Assembly: GCF_902167145.1 (NCBI RefSeq)
Contig: NC_050097.1
Coordinates: 96,634,595-96,698,594, forward strand
From: Zea mays
Taxonomy: Eukaryota; Streptophyta; Magnoliopsida; Poales; Poaceae
Direction of reading: 5' to 3'
Length of the DNA stretch: 64,000 nucleotides
The notes below the pieces were generated by a model. The model worked only from the letters and a program-made list of their open reading frames with translations, searched no databases and had not been told where the DNA came from. How positions within the stretch are numbered: the stretch's first letter is position 1; each line of letters begins with the position of its first letter. The position numbers and the translations under genes were made by a program. Of this stretch, positions 8,362-20,865 are shown in pieces.

Positions 8362-9544
8362 TAGCCAGTTGCATGAATGACGCTTATAAAAGACTTCTTT
8401 GTTCAACTGATCAAAGCTAACCACACAGGTTGCAGATCAGGGCGTATGTAGAATATTTTGGAGCTAGGCGCCTTGGCCATGAAAAGGAACATGTATAATT
8501 GTGCTGCAGGGGCATGCAAGGACATGCCCTGTGATTGAATTCGTTCTTTTGTTTTAACTATTACGGGTCATATTATACATACCATTCGGTAATCTTTTGT
8601 CTCATGACCATGTCGAATAATTATTTCCTGTCAGCTCGACAAATAAAGTTTCGTAATGAAAAATCCTGTTCTTGTGCCCGGCTTGTATTGTAATCCTGCG
8701 GTGCAATTCTCGGCGCCCTTAGATTCAGAAAAAGAAAACTCCGTTCCCCGTACACTTTATACCTCTCTGTTCACAGAAGCAGGGTACATTCTCAGTGCCA
8801 TCACAAAACAGAGTAATATTTGTATCAATTTTTGTCACACAATCAGATCACATTTTTTCTTTGGTTTCATTGCCATTCTGTTGCTCGCACAATCCAGAAC
8901 AGCCTTAAGCGATAATAAAGAGCAAAATGACAACGGAAATCTTTGCCGGCAACAAAATCTGGACCCACAAAGTCAGACCCAGCTGGTTGGTGCTGGCTCT
9001 GCCAAACCCAAATCTGGATGGAGATGGAGCCGTCGCGTCTGAAAAAAATCGCTAGTGGTAGGTGTAAGCTGTAAAGGGGCAAGCCCTGAAACGCCGGTCG
9101 GTCGGTCGGTCGGTCCTGCAGGCGGCTGCGTCGGTGACTGGTGGCGACGAAGATCGCAGGGTTAACCGACAGTGCCGCGCTGTGGTATTGGCGGTAGGTC
9201 CTTCACGCACGGGGCTGGACCGGCAAAAAACGAGCCATCGATCGACCGATCCAGCCAGCCGGTAAGCGACTTTGAACGGGGGCGAATATTAAATAAGAGT
9301 ACTACTATGTAAACATTGGCTTCAGGTTTCGCTTTTTTTTAAGATTATACGAGTAAGTAAGAACAAGAGGCGTCGTACCTAAAATGTTCTTGAAGGGATA
9401 TGGAACAGAAATTATGTTGCTGTGCTACTGTTCGCGATTGGAAATAAAATAAAGGAAATGAGAAGCATGTCGTTGGAGAATATTAATGTGAGAGAAATTC
9501 TAAATAAAGAATAGATTTTAATTTGTTTATTTATTAGAAACATA
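8362..9544. other. Downstream region of peptide gene B
   Basis: The first 290 bases are probably 3' untranslated region, with AATAAA at 8642. A 128-codon open frame at 8656-9042 shows no recognisable domain and is not called. A tetranucleotide array of about five CGGT units lies near 9095-9116. Nothing else was recognised. Confidence 0.4.
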
Positions 9545-9774
9545 GGGGTGTTTGGTTACCCCAAACTAAAATTTAGCCCCTGTCATATCGAATGTTTGAA
9601 CCTCCGTTCCGGGTATTAAATGTATTCGGATTATAAAACTAATTTGTCAGCCGAAGATTAAAAGACGAGACAAATCTAGTCTAGTTGGTTGGGTCTATAT
9701 TTCATACTCCTATTTAAAAGTCAAACGCTTGATGTGACTCGGGCTAAACTTTAGCAGCAGCAACCAAACACCCC
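9545..9774. mobile_element. Tourist-like MITE
   Basis: This 230-bp non-coding unit has near-perfect terminal inverted repeats, GGGGTGTTTGGTT at the left and AACCAAACACCCC at the right. The flanking bases are ATA on the left and TTA on the right, compatible with a degenerate 3-bp TWA duplication, as made by PIF/Harbinger transposases. MITEs of this look are common near grass genes. There is no coding capacity. Confidence 0.75.
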
Positions 9775-10748
9775 TTATATTGAACTGAGTTTCTTTTTCT
9801 ATTTGGAAACCTGAAATGGTCTAAAGCTGCAGAGTCAAAGTACTGCAACTCGTCAATTTGCGACTGCACGACTAATGGATATTGCTGTTCCTTTTTCAAC
9901 ACTTGGACCATGTGTCCATGTCACGAGGGCCAACCATCGGCCCATTCAGTTTAGCATATCTGGTTAACCATCGGCCCATCCAGTTTATCAATTTTTTAAC
10001 TAATGTTTCTGCATTTGTACAAGAAGTATCAATGCAATGATACGAAACACAAAATGCAGCTGGTGGTGTTGGAAAAGAAACAGAAACTCCTCCCTAAAGA
10101 AATTGAACTCAGAAACGGTAAGAACATTAATTTTTCGATTAGATTTTGACTTTTATTTATCAAAATTAGGTGGCTTATTACTTGTACGTGATCTTGTTGC
10201 TTGGAGCCTTGGAGCCAAGAAACGGTCCACCATTATGTTCAACTATTGCATGGTCTTGGTGTTAGAAGTAGGATAGGGGAAGGGAAGAAAGAGCAGGGGA
10301 AGAAGGAAGACGGAGGCTGACCGAAGTTTTTCTTGGTGTGTTTCGGCTGTCCTGCTGTAGCTGTAATTTATAGAGACAAAATATTGTAGAAGCCGCAACA
10401 ACAGCAGGATTAAAACCACAACAAGCCGCAGCAAACAAGTCGTTTGGTTTAGTTTTTCCATACTCCTTCTACAAGGCACCAGAGCAAACTTATACCCACA
10501 CACCACACACAAAAGTTACATCCACCCAAACCCTAAACATGGGTATTGGTGTGACGCTAGTGACGTGGACGAGTTGGAACCTGGATATCATCTTAGTTAG
10601 TCGGCGCATGGCTCATACTTGGGGATTGGTTGTCTTATTAGGGTAAACACTCTTAGGGCCTAATTGAAAACACCCAGATTCTAAGGAACTAGTTATACAA
10701 ACTAGGATGCTTCTAGACATGCTAATTTATACTCTAGTTTCTATTAAC
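9775..10748. other. Intergenic, possible second MITE fragment
   Basis: No gene is recognised. Between about 10340 and 10455 the sequence carries words such as CTGCTGTAGCTGTAATTTATAGAG and CAACAGCAGG that resemble a diverged grass MITE, but clean terminal repeats were not defined. Confidence 0.3.
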
Positions 10749-11420
10749 TGTTGGGGGCCTTCTTCCAAAGGTCCTCAAAAACATAATTAACCATTTCCTT
10801 TCAGCATAAGCTATTACAGGAAGCTTCGTCTTTAGGATACAAACCTCTACCTCATAGCGAAGGCACACAAGATGAAGATAGATCTAAAAGAGGATGAGTA
10901 AACGCCGAAGCTATCGCCAGATGGACAGCTTTGGCTCACAACGGAGATGAAGTATAATGATGATGCTGACCGAAAGAGGAAAAGATTACTTAGTCCTTAA
11001 TAACTTGTATTATGATCATATGTGAATATTAGGGACATAAATGTACTTTTACCCGGGCTACATCTCGTGTCTATAAATAGATGAATAGTAGAACCGCACT
11101 GTTCACGTTGAATTGTAATCACTCTCTCGTGCCTTCACCTTCGAGCAAGCTGAAGGTATCAATATAATATTAATTCTGTTGATGTTCATACATGTTTTAT
11201 AGAATGTGAATATGAAGGAATTAATGAGATGCAATTTCTATCTTTGCCCTTTCGCATTCATGTTCACATATTAAATGATGAAGACCTATCCTTCATGACC
11301 TTTGTCTGATGATCATTATACCCATGGGGAGATAATGCTTCGGAAGACGAAGGTCCCTAATAATTCACAGTTGTGTTGCCTTGTTCTTGATTCACATCAT
11401 TTGAGAACAAGTGACCAACA
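10749..11420 (+). mobile_element. 5' LTR of a truncated Tat element
   Basis: This 672-bp LTR starts TGTTGGGGGCC and ends GACCAACA, like 783-1501. It is followed directly by TTGGCGTCAACCTCTGGGGA (11421-11440), in the position of a primer binding site, and by gag. The element is therefore in plus orientation, with its body truncated near 12965. Confidence 0.8.
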
Positions 11421-11478
11421 TTGGCGTCAACCTCTGGGGAACTCAAACGACCACCTTCGGCAAGCATTCACCTTCGTC

Positions 11479-12945
11479 ATGCTGCCGAAGAAGACAACAG
11501 TGCCAGAGGCTGCCTTGCAACCATTGGACACAAATCAGGAGACACTCTCACTGCGAGAAGCTAGGAGTCAGAAGAGAAAGGCTACCAGCCCAACACCTCA
11601 GGAGGAGGAGTTGGACCAGGAGATCAGGGATTTGGAGGCTATTCACCAACAAGTGCAAAGGAAGAGAGAAAAGATGCTTCGGCTAGCCGACCTTCAGAGA
11701 AAGATCGATGAAGCTGCCAAAGAAATACGTCACATTACTCAGGATGACCAAGGCCGAAGGACCCAACACAGGGAGCTTCGTACAGAAAGCCCAGTCAATG
11801 ATGATGAATGGTATGATGACTTTCATCATGGTAATTTTGCTTTTGATGATGCTTCTCTACTAGCAGCAGAGTTGCAGGCTACCCCATGGCCACCATCTTA
11901 CAAGCCACCTCAGCTCCCCATGTATGATGGGCACTAAGATCCGATGCAGTTTCTGATGAGCTACGAAGCAACTATATCCTCATATGGGGGCAACACTGCT
12001 GTCATGGCGAAGTCCTTTGTCATGGCAGTCAGAAGTGTGGCTCAAACATGGTATTTTTCTCTGCGGTCGGGGACAATCAAGTCGTGGCAGAAGATGAAGG
12101 ATATGCTAGTCGAAACCAGTCACTGCTCAAGCTCTGTTCCAATGTACGTAGGACCATGAGGAGTACTTGCAGGCGTACGTCCGAAGGTTCTTATGACTTA
12201 GAGCTCAGGCGCCTACAATGCCTAATGAGATCGTCATTGTAGCCATGATCAAAGGCCTTCGACCAGGACCCACGACATAATATTTTGCAAGGAAGCCACC
12301 ACAGACCTTGGAGAAGCTCCTCCAGAAAATGGACGAGTACATCAGAGCCGACAATGACTTTCGGCAGAGAAGGGAAGAAGCCTACAGATACTCCGAGATG
12401 ACCAGGGGCTTCGGAGGAAGACTCCAGGCATGTCAGGACGATTCATAACCCTAGCTCAAGCGACGACAAGGGAAATCATACTCAAGGGCATCAGCACAAC
12501 TCTCAATCATCAGGGGCACAACAAAGCTCCTTCAGGCCACCAGCTCCAAGAGGCAGAGGGGGGGGAGAAGCTTCGGAGGAATATATGGTAATCAGCCCAG
12601 GAGACTGTTCTGCCTATTTTGTGGGGAAGATAAGGGACACACGACAAAGGACGTGCCAAGTCACGATCCAAAAGCAGAAGGAAATCGCTGAAGCTGAAGC
12701 ATGGCTTTACCCACCGAAGCAGGTCTTGCATACTGCTTCATGCTATTCTCCATATATCCCGGAGTATGTGGGCAATCAACATCCTACGGCTTCCGTTGCT
12801 TCGGTGAGTCACTCCCAAGCCTCCTGGGCTCAGTTGCCACCACCACCACCACTGGCGCCTACCCTGATCCATAACCAATAGCCAGAAGGGCATCGCCAGG
12901 CTCAGTAGTAGCGCGACACTCAGGAGGAATCCAAAGCTCACACAG
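11479..12945 (+). pseudogene. gag polyprotein of Tat element, decayed
   Basis: From the ATG at 11479 the frame reads LPKK and then LQPLDTNQETLSLREARSQKRK, followed by a charged coiled-coil segment (DLEAIHQQVQRKREKM) to a TAA at 11935-11937. In other frames it continues with a capsid-like region (AKSFVMAVRSVAQTWYFSL) up to 12159, then KGLRPGP and EKLLQKMDEYIRADNDF, and a CCHC knuckle remnant (LFCLFCGEDKGHTT) near 12610. Several frameshifts and stops break it. The start is nearly identical to the gag remnant at 57010 on the minus strand, which ties the two elements to one family. The sequence loses similarity near 12965, where another repeat begins. Confidence 0.75.
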
Positions 12946-12965
12946 TCAATAGCATTGTGCCTGAG

Positions 12966-15569
12966 TCAAGGCATATCTACTGAGTGTCTTAATGTGACTC
13001 TCTCTTTTCTTCCTCGCCGGCGCGGTGCTCGCTGTGGTTGTGCGCGCGGCTCGCCTGTGCTCGGCTGGCGCCCCTGCTCGGCCCGTGGTCGGTGTGGCTC
13101 GGCGCGGCCAGCCAGCTCGTCCAGCGGCGCGGCTAGCGCACGGCATGGTGCTCGGCAGTGCGGCCTGCGCGTCGCGGCCAGCTCGGCTCGCGGTGCGGCC
13201 AGCGTGGCCTGCTCGGCCCGCGGCGCGTCCAGCGCTCGGCGTGCACCCAACAGGGCCTTCGGTGCGGTCTAGGGCGGCAGTTGCGCAGTGTGCCCCGGCG
13301 CAGTCCGTGCGGCATGTGTGGCTCCCGTCCCCGATCGCGTCGGCCCGTCTCTGCGTGTGATGCATGCCGCGTTCGCGCTCCACTGCCCATGTCATCGTCG
13401 TTCGTCGCGCGTGGCCAGCCAGCAGCACCCCCGCCTCTCTCTATGCACGCAGCAGCCTCGTCGCCATCACGTAACCTGCGCAAGTCGCCGAACCCGGTCC
13501 CAAACCACATCGTCGTATCTCCGCGCTTGTCGTCGTGCTCGTGCCGCGGACGTACCCACATCCGCGTTTGCACAGCGTGCCGTCGGGGTTTAGATGATGT
13601 TTGCCTACTCGTAGACAACGCCTGTTTACCCCCGTCTACCTCATCTACCCCCTGCATGTGCGCGCGTTCGCGCCGTTCACACGTGTCGTTGTTGCCTTTC
13701 GCGTGCGCGGTTTGTGTGCGTCGTCACCGTCCATTCGCACTATGTAGCGCACGCGATCCGCACACATTAGTTAATCATTTCGCTATTATCGTTCATAATT
13801 AGTAATGAGTTCTTGTTAATTGTTGACTAATTGATAATTCAATTTATCTAAAATGTTTTACACAAACAATTTATATTAACTAAAAATCAACTTAGAAATA
13901 TAGTTTTGCACATCTAATTATAATCTGGTGATATTCGTATGTCGCGTCGTGTTTAGCCGCGAATTGTTAATTATTCAATATGTTATGCGTCGCAAACCTG
14001 TTTCGACTCGTTTCGGTCGCGTCAACTCTGTAACAGCGTCACATTCATTTTAATAATATTATTTCATCACATCACAAGTCTATATTATTTAATTAGCTAC
14101 TAATTTGATACTTATTAAAAGGGTCCTCTAATTAAAACTGTTTTATAGTTTTTAACTTGTGCTTTTACAAGGATAAATGTTAAGTAACATGATTAATATC
14201 AACTGAAATACTTTGAACTAATTATTTGTTTATTGTTCGCGCGCGACATCGTTTGCGTGTCATCATGCTGTTCGCGCGCATAGTCGCGTTGACTCGTGCG
14301 TGTCGCGCACTGTCGTGCGCGTTGTTTTGCGTGTGTCGCGCATGCCGTTCACACGCGTTGTCACACGTCGTGTGCGTGCGTCGTCGCGTGATAATCACGT
14401 GTGTCATGTGGCGTCTACGCATGATAATAAGTAGTTTGCCGTTTATAAACACTCATGTTAACGATGTTAATGCATTATGTCATATATTTTAGATAATTAA
14501 CTTATGGTTTGCTCGACTAATATTTATTAGATTAATATCCTAACTAGATTAAATGTGTAGTGTTCCACTTGGGGCTTTTATAATAAATATTAACATGGTA
14601 AATATTAACTTAACTACTTTCTATTTATTTAACATTTGTTTAGTATAAACGTGTCTCCTATTTAGTTTTCCTCGTCTGTCTCGCGTGTTGTTCCGCACGT
14701 GGTGGCGTGCTGGTTTGCGCGTCGTTTGCGCTCGTCGCGCGCTCTATTTCGTTTATCGTCAGCGTGCTATGTCGCGCGTCGTTTGCACGCTGTCGTGCTT
14801 TTTCACGCGTCATAAATTCATCTCGCTTAGAATCTCTCGTTTTAATTAAATTATTTAATTAACTGACATTTGTTAGTGTAGCAGATTAATCGAACTGACT
14901 GATGTATAATATTTATATTTGATAATGTTGAACTAAAAGTTATAGTTAATACTTGTTTAGCTTTAACGCGCTAACTTCTCAACCATAGCTTCGAGTTCGA
15001 CGTTTCTTTCCCTCACGTGACCATAGAATCGAGCTCTATTTTATGCTGCATGTTTTTATAATATTTTATCTTGTACGGTGTAATGTTCTTATGCATATAT
15101 ATATATATATGTTTGTTTGTTTGTGCTTGTTTATCTTCGCTTCGCGTCGCCAATAGATTGCAATCTGTTCCCGAGCTTCGAGGAATCGACGGTCAAGATT
15201 TGGTGAACCACTGGTCCTGAGATCAAGCTCTTCGAGTTCTACGAGATTGAAGACCCTGGGCATCTGTTTGGTGAAGGCAAGTGCCCTCTAACCCATTATG
15301 TCCTATCTACTTATAATTCACTATCCCGCATTACTTAATTAAACCTAAGGATTGACTAGTCTGTATTTACCTTATCCTTGTTTACCTTTATGGGTTATCA
15401 TGGTTAGCTTTATGCTATTGCTTTAACATAATCAATGAACATGATGTGATTATTTATGATACGATGATGTTATCCCGATGATGATCTTGTGATATTTTAG
15501 GGGGCTTGGGCCATTTTCCCTGAGTACCTCTCCGTAAGGACCTGATCGTGGAGTGACCACCCGGAATAA
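12966..15569 (+). repeat. Non-coding LTR-type repeat with CpG-rich blocks
   Basis: The segment has a GC-rich part (13010-13760), AT-rich stretches, and two blocks dense in CG, GTCG and GCGC words (about 14228-14400 and 14670-14820), plus an (AT)n run near 15097-15112. Long open frames in the GC-rich part lack any known domain and occur on both strands. A similar order of AT-rich and CpG-rich sequence occurs in reverse at 44512-47229, so this is probably a member of the same non-coding LTR retroelement group. Confidence 0.45.
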
Positions 15570-16753
15570 CAGTTGTGATAGAACCTCCCAAGTCATTAGG
15601 CCCACCTACAGTTGTCCTTGTCCATTGGACCTCGAACAACCCTGCAGGTGCACCTAATCACTTGACAAGTTCAGTATCTGAATTATTTACCTTGCCCAAG
15701 AGCGTTTCACCCGTCACGCAGATATTACAACACATGAGAGGAACGAATATGAGGAAGCAGTTACAACAACTTATTTTATATTAAAGTATAGAATGAGTAT
15801 TATTATTACAGACCAGTAAAATATAAGAGTGCTGGAGTAATATTATTACAAACCCAGGAGGCAAAAACCCCTCCCGCTAATAGTAAAAAGTTTTAAAGGA
15901 GGACACTTCCTCCCGAGGCTTCAATCCCGATTTTCTTCTTTTGGCACCACCTTGGAACAAAAGCAACAAAAATTTGCTGCTTCCTCACCTACAACAACAT
16001 GGGTTTGAAAACCCTGAGTACGAAGTGTACTTTCACAAGTCTTACCCATCAAAATAAAAGACTCTCAAGGATGAGTCAAGGTAAGGCTGAATCAAAATCA
16101 AGACTCTAATTGCAAAAATGCTTATTAATACTGATCCTTAAAAATCCAGTTTTATTAGCAAGTTAAGTCATTACCTGATTCTAGAGTTCTTTCTACCCTA
16201 GTTCAAGCACTTGGCATATGCTAGCCACTTTCTTATCAACCCTTCTTGTTAACTGGAATGCTACGTGTAGGGCACTGATCAAGTCTTCATGCCCGAGAAG
16301 TAACAGCGATCCGAATCGATTAATACCCAGCTGGGGATCTCCAATCACACGACATATGTAGCACTTAACCCTTGCATATGTCAACTCGCCACTGAGGTTC
16401 TTAAGACCAGATCAGGTTCACGCCAACCGAGAGCACAGATACACCACTGTCCAGCATCTTGCCACGGAGGGTACACGCTACTCTCGCCATCTCTCCACTC
16501 CCATTGCGTGTTATCTTATTCTGATATTAGTCTGCTCGAGGCAAAGCTTACCCATGATGAGGCATGTGACCAGTTAAAAAGGTCCTCGATCAGCAAGCCT
16601 ACATCGACAAGGTCCTTAATCGACTCAGACGGAGACACTACACCGAGACTCTCTTCTCGTACAAGTCACCCGCCCAGTCTCAGCTTTATCATTTCAACCC
16701 AAAGTTGGTACCTGACAGAGGTACATCTTTTCTGATGTTGAACCCATCATGGC
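15570..16753. repeat. Non-coding repeat, copy 1, left part
   Basis: This segment is homologous to 26960-28800. Shared landmarks are ACCTCCCAAG near 15586, TTCTAGAGTTCTTTCTACCC near 16181, and GAAGTAACAGCGATCCGAAT near 16297. It contains the empty site AAGCT at 16544-16548, where copy 2 carries a solo LTR. It ends in ATGGC (16749-16753), the target duplication of the next element, and continues at 26348. Confidence 0.7.
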
Positions 16754-17349
16754 TGTTGGGGACTCGTTCTCAAATGCTATGAATTAAGAACAAGGCAACA
16801 TAAAATGTTAAATGTTAATGCCCTTCGTCCAACGAAGCATTATTCCTTTAAGGATTAATGAACTTCGGACGAAGGTTTAAGACGATACAATTACGAAGGT
16901 TAAATCTATGTAATCAAACTCTAATAGATTATATAAGGTAATATAAAATATGAGGCATCAAAGACAAATAAATTATAAATGAACAACATTACTTTCATAT
17001 TATATCAACTTAATGTATTCAAGTATTAGATACAATTATACCTCTGCCTTGGCAAAGATTGATTCCCGAGTGATGCGATTACAATTACAGGAAATGCGTG
17101 AACAGTAAAGGAATACTGTTCACTATTTATAGGCACGGGACACAGCCTGTGAGGAATTACAATTATGCCCCTCATAAAAGTTTACAACAACGACTCAAAC
17201 ATTTATGGACTAAAAGGTCATTCTACTTTTAAGTCGGTTTGTAATTCCGAAGCTTCATGAAGAGGAACCTTCGGTCATCACATGCGGACAGCTTCAGCCG
17301 AAGCTGTTTCTTCCTGCAGGACCTTGGGCGTCGAAGCATGGTCCCAACA
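16754..17349 (-). repeat. 3' LTR of the 16.7-26.3 kb element
   Basis: The LTR is 596 bp, with plus-strand ends TGTTGGGGAC and GGTCCCAACA. The element strand reads CGAAGGGGCTAC just before it (17350-17361), a polypurine-like tract shared by the family. Confidence 0.9.
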
Positions 17350-17798
17350 GTAGCCCCTTCGCGGCGCTAGATCGTTTTTCGTAACGAGCTTGATCCATGA
17401 AAAAAGTCTCTTAGGCTTCGGGAAGCCGAAGGTCCGAAAAACACCTTCCCTGAGCTCGTTGTCGAGAAACGATTCAGTTTCCGAGCGCATAGCGGTCCCA
17501 CCCTGCAGAGTTACTATTTGGTCTCTGCGGTCCACCACGCAGCGGGTGTAAGCAACTGTTCGCCTGGTGTAAAAATCCTGACGATTCACCTTCTTACCTG
17601 CAGCACTATATAACCAGACGGGTAGGTGTGAAGTTACCACAGCATTCATTGCTATTGCACTGTTTTGCTGCCAAAATTTTTAACCATAGCCGAAGCTTGA
17701 CTCTCGCAATCAAACGAAGCTCCAGTTTAAAGCCTACTCCGTCAGAAGAAAAAGCTTCGGAAGAAAAAGTTTTTAGTTCCTAAAAAATTCAGAATTAA

Positions 17799-20700
17799 AT
17801 GGCCAGAGTGCGCTCTACCGCTAGGGTTGAGCGTGAGGGAGGCGAAGCTGAAGGATCGGAGACTGTTCCTATCTCTGAAGCGATGCAACGATCTGGGCTG
17901 GTGACCTCGGAAGCAATCCGTACTGCCGAGACAGAGCAGACTGTTGCCGAGACAGAAGAAGTTGTTGCCGAAGCGGAAGAAGGAAATATTGAGGAAGCTG
18001 ATCCCGATGATGATTATCATATTGCCGTGCCAAGCAAACCCAGCCACTTGGACTTCGGAAAGTCGACTGTCTCCAAGGCTGAACTCTCCAAGATGGTGAA
18101 GTCGGGTTATTTCAGTGAGAATGAGAAGAAGCTACTTCGCTTCGGGGGGGGGGGAAGAAACTACCCCGAAGCCAGAAAAGGATGAAATAGTCATTTTCAA
18201 GAGCTTCCTAAAGGCCGGGTTGAGATTTCCCTTAAATAGGATGATCTCTGATGTGCTGCAAAGATTTGGCATCTATTTTCACCAACTGACTCCCAACGCG
18301 ATTGTCAGGCTCAGCGTCTATATCTGGGCTCTCCGAAGCCAGGCGGTGGAGCCATTTGCCGACAGCTTCTGTCGAGTTCATGAGCTGCATTACCAAACAA
18401 AAGCCAGAAAAGATGGATTGCATGAAAATTTTGGTTGCTATAACTTTGCTTATCGGAAAACTATGAAGTTTCCCGTGATCAGCTACCGAAGCAAATGGCC
18501 GGCAGGCTGGAAATCAGAGTGGTTTTATGTCAAAGTTGACGAAGATAAAGAGAAGCTGGTTCAGAGCCCTCTTGAACTAACCTTCAGAGAAACCAGACCC
18601 CGATGCAGAATGGAGGTAGAAGGTCCAACTTGGGCTGCACTGGGTGAATTCAAAATTATTGCAGAACATATTGGCACTAGAGATTTAGTGCAAGAATTCC
18701 TGGCCTTCAGGGTTTTTCCAACTATGAAAGAGTGGACAATGCCGAAGCTTAAAGGGGAAAAGAAAAAGGGGGAACTCGTCCGACTCCCCTACCATTATAA
18801 GTTCAAGAAATACTTCAAAGTACCCTGCCAAGAATGGCTTGATACAATTGAAATAATGAGCAATGAGATTCTTGGGAATTACTCTAAGAAAGAGGACCAA
18901 CTAATGACAGCGGCCTTCGGCACTCGGCCGAAACGAAGGCTAAACAGAGTACTTGATGCCATAGGATTTGAATATGCTGACTACGGTCGACTGGGCGGAG
19001 ATGCTGGGGGCCCGAAGCGAAAAAGGATTGCTAGCACTACTGACGAAGAAGTCGTCAAGGCAGCAAAAAAGAAAAAGAAAGATTCTGATAATATTAGCGC
19101 TGAAGAGTTAAATCCTGAGCCAAAGGTGCCTACGGCAAAAAAGAGAAAAAGTGCATCCCCAAAGCCGGAAACGCCGGTCCAAGAAGAAGACACTCCTGCT
19201 TCTCCTTCTGCTATTGAAGTAGAAGAAATTATGAAGGTAATGACTGAACCTTTGCCTTTCAGGCTAAGTCCGCTGGCACTGGAACTGACGAAGTTTTTTC
19301 AGAAGGATAAGGCAGCTTCGGCAATAGAAAGTCCTGCGAAGCCAACGGAGAATTATTCAAGTAACAGATGTGATCCATCAGACGCCACCACCGGCAACGG
19401 TGCCAAAAATTGTTTTTGCTGAAACTGCCGAAGCCGAAGCTACTGAAATGAAAACTACTGAAGCTGAATCCGGCGAAGCCGAAGCTACCGGGGTCGAAGC
19501 CGGGGCCACCGAAGAGTCGAACCTGGAGACCACACTTGAGGTTATTGACAACATACTGCTGAAAATGGCTGAAGAGGAAGCTACCGTGGCTACAGTGAAT
19601 ACGACAACTGAGAAGGGGAAAGAACAAATTGATGAAATCTCAGAAGAAGAAGATTTTAACTTTCAAGATTTGCTCGGACAAGACTTAACGGACGCCGAAA
19701 AGGAGGAATTGAAAAAATATGGCATATCTTGCGGATACAAACCAGGGGCTATGCTTTTTGGTGGGGTCAACGAAGGGAAATTAAGATGCCTTCGGAACCG
19801 CACCGAAGCCAAAATTGTTAGAACCCTTTCCAAAAGCATTGGCTTGCCGAAGCTGGAAGCGGACTTATGCCGTTACCAACGACATTACATCGCCGGAAGT
19901 TTGCTTTATGCTAACTTCAAGGTAACGAATATTTTTTATTATTTTATTACTATTATTATTTAACTTTTTTGGGTCGTGTTCTGACGAAGACCATTTCGAC
20001 AGAGCATATTATTAAGCAAAGTTCTGAAGATGCAACAAGATCTGGAGGACGAGAAAAACAAAACCGTCATTCAAGATTTGGCTGAAAAAAGTTGAAAATC
20101 ATGAAGCCAATCTGAAAAAGAAAGACTCCGCAATTCAAGATCTTGAAATTATGGTCAAAGAGCACGAAGGTGCACTAGAAAAGAAGGATTTCATTATTCA
20201 GACCATGGAGGGCTCTTTGGCTGAAGTCCAAACTGAAAATGACAAATTAAAGAATGAATTGCTCCATCAATCAGAAAAATTCGAGCAAGAAAAGAAATAT
20301 TTTGAAGCGAGCCTGAAGACTGAAGTGGATAAATACTCAAATTTGCAGAAATCCTTTACAGAACTTCAGGAGAAATGCTTAAGCTTCGACATCCGATGTG
20401 TGCAGCGGCTGAAGGACGTGTTTCACTCTGTCGGAGCTAGCTCTTCAAAATTTACACCTTCAACTGAAAACTTGCCAAGAACATTAGAACATATTGAAGG
20501 CGAAGTTGATGCCCTTGACGAAGTTATTGGTGGGCACGCTGACTTCTGCGCCCTGGTAGCTTCTCGGGGCACAGCTGCTGCTTTTTTGAAGGCTGGCTGC
20601 ACACATGGAAACATTGTGAATAGACCAAACTTCAGCTTGTCAGCTTCAGATTTGTTAGATATCCCAAGCTTAGCCAGAAGCATCGGGAATAGATTCATGA

Positions 20701-20865
20701 CCCAGATCTGGGTAAGTGGCGGGCGGAAAATGGCAGGCGACGAAGCTCGAAGCCATCTTAAGCCGGTAAAAAACTTATGTTTGTTGCTTTTACCTTCTCC
20801 TTTGAAATTTGTATCTTTCTTACTGTGCTGTTTGATATATACAGGATGACGAAGCTGAAGATTGA
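17799..20865 (+). pseudogene. Antisense accessory gene of Tat element, three exons, frameshifted
   Basis: The plus-strand gene starts at the ATG at 17799. Exon 1 (to 19921) encodes an acidic N-terminus, a GLRFPL domain with YIWALRSQAVEPFADSF resembling PF04195, then a lysine-rich and Glu/Ala-rich low-complexity tail. Intron 1 is 19922-20002 (GTAACG...GACAG), and exon 2 (20003-20765) is a long coiled coil. Intron 2 is 20766-20844 (GTAAAA...TACAG), and the short exon 3 ends at TGA 20863-20865. Both introns join in phase 0. Frameshifts lie in a G10 run near 18147-18156, near 19370 and near 20090. Function is unknown. Accessory antisense genes are known from Tat elements such as Grande. Confidence 0.7.

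Noticed and set aside
8656..9042. 128-codon plus-strand ORF after the peptide gene
   Set aside because: It lies downstream of the AATAAA signal; it has no domain, no promoter motif, and composition like the surrounding spacer.
12946..13802. Several ORFs of 100 to 214 codons on both strands
   Set aside because: The region is GC-rich repeat; frames overlap on both strands, are Arg/Ala/Cys-rich and show no domain.
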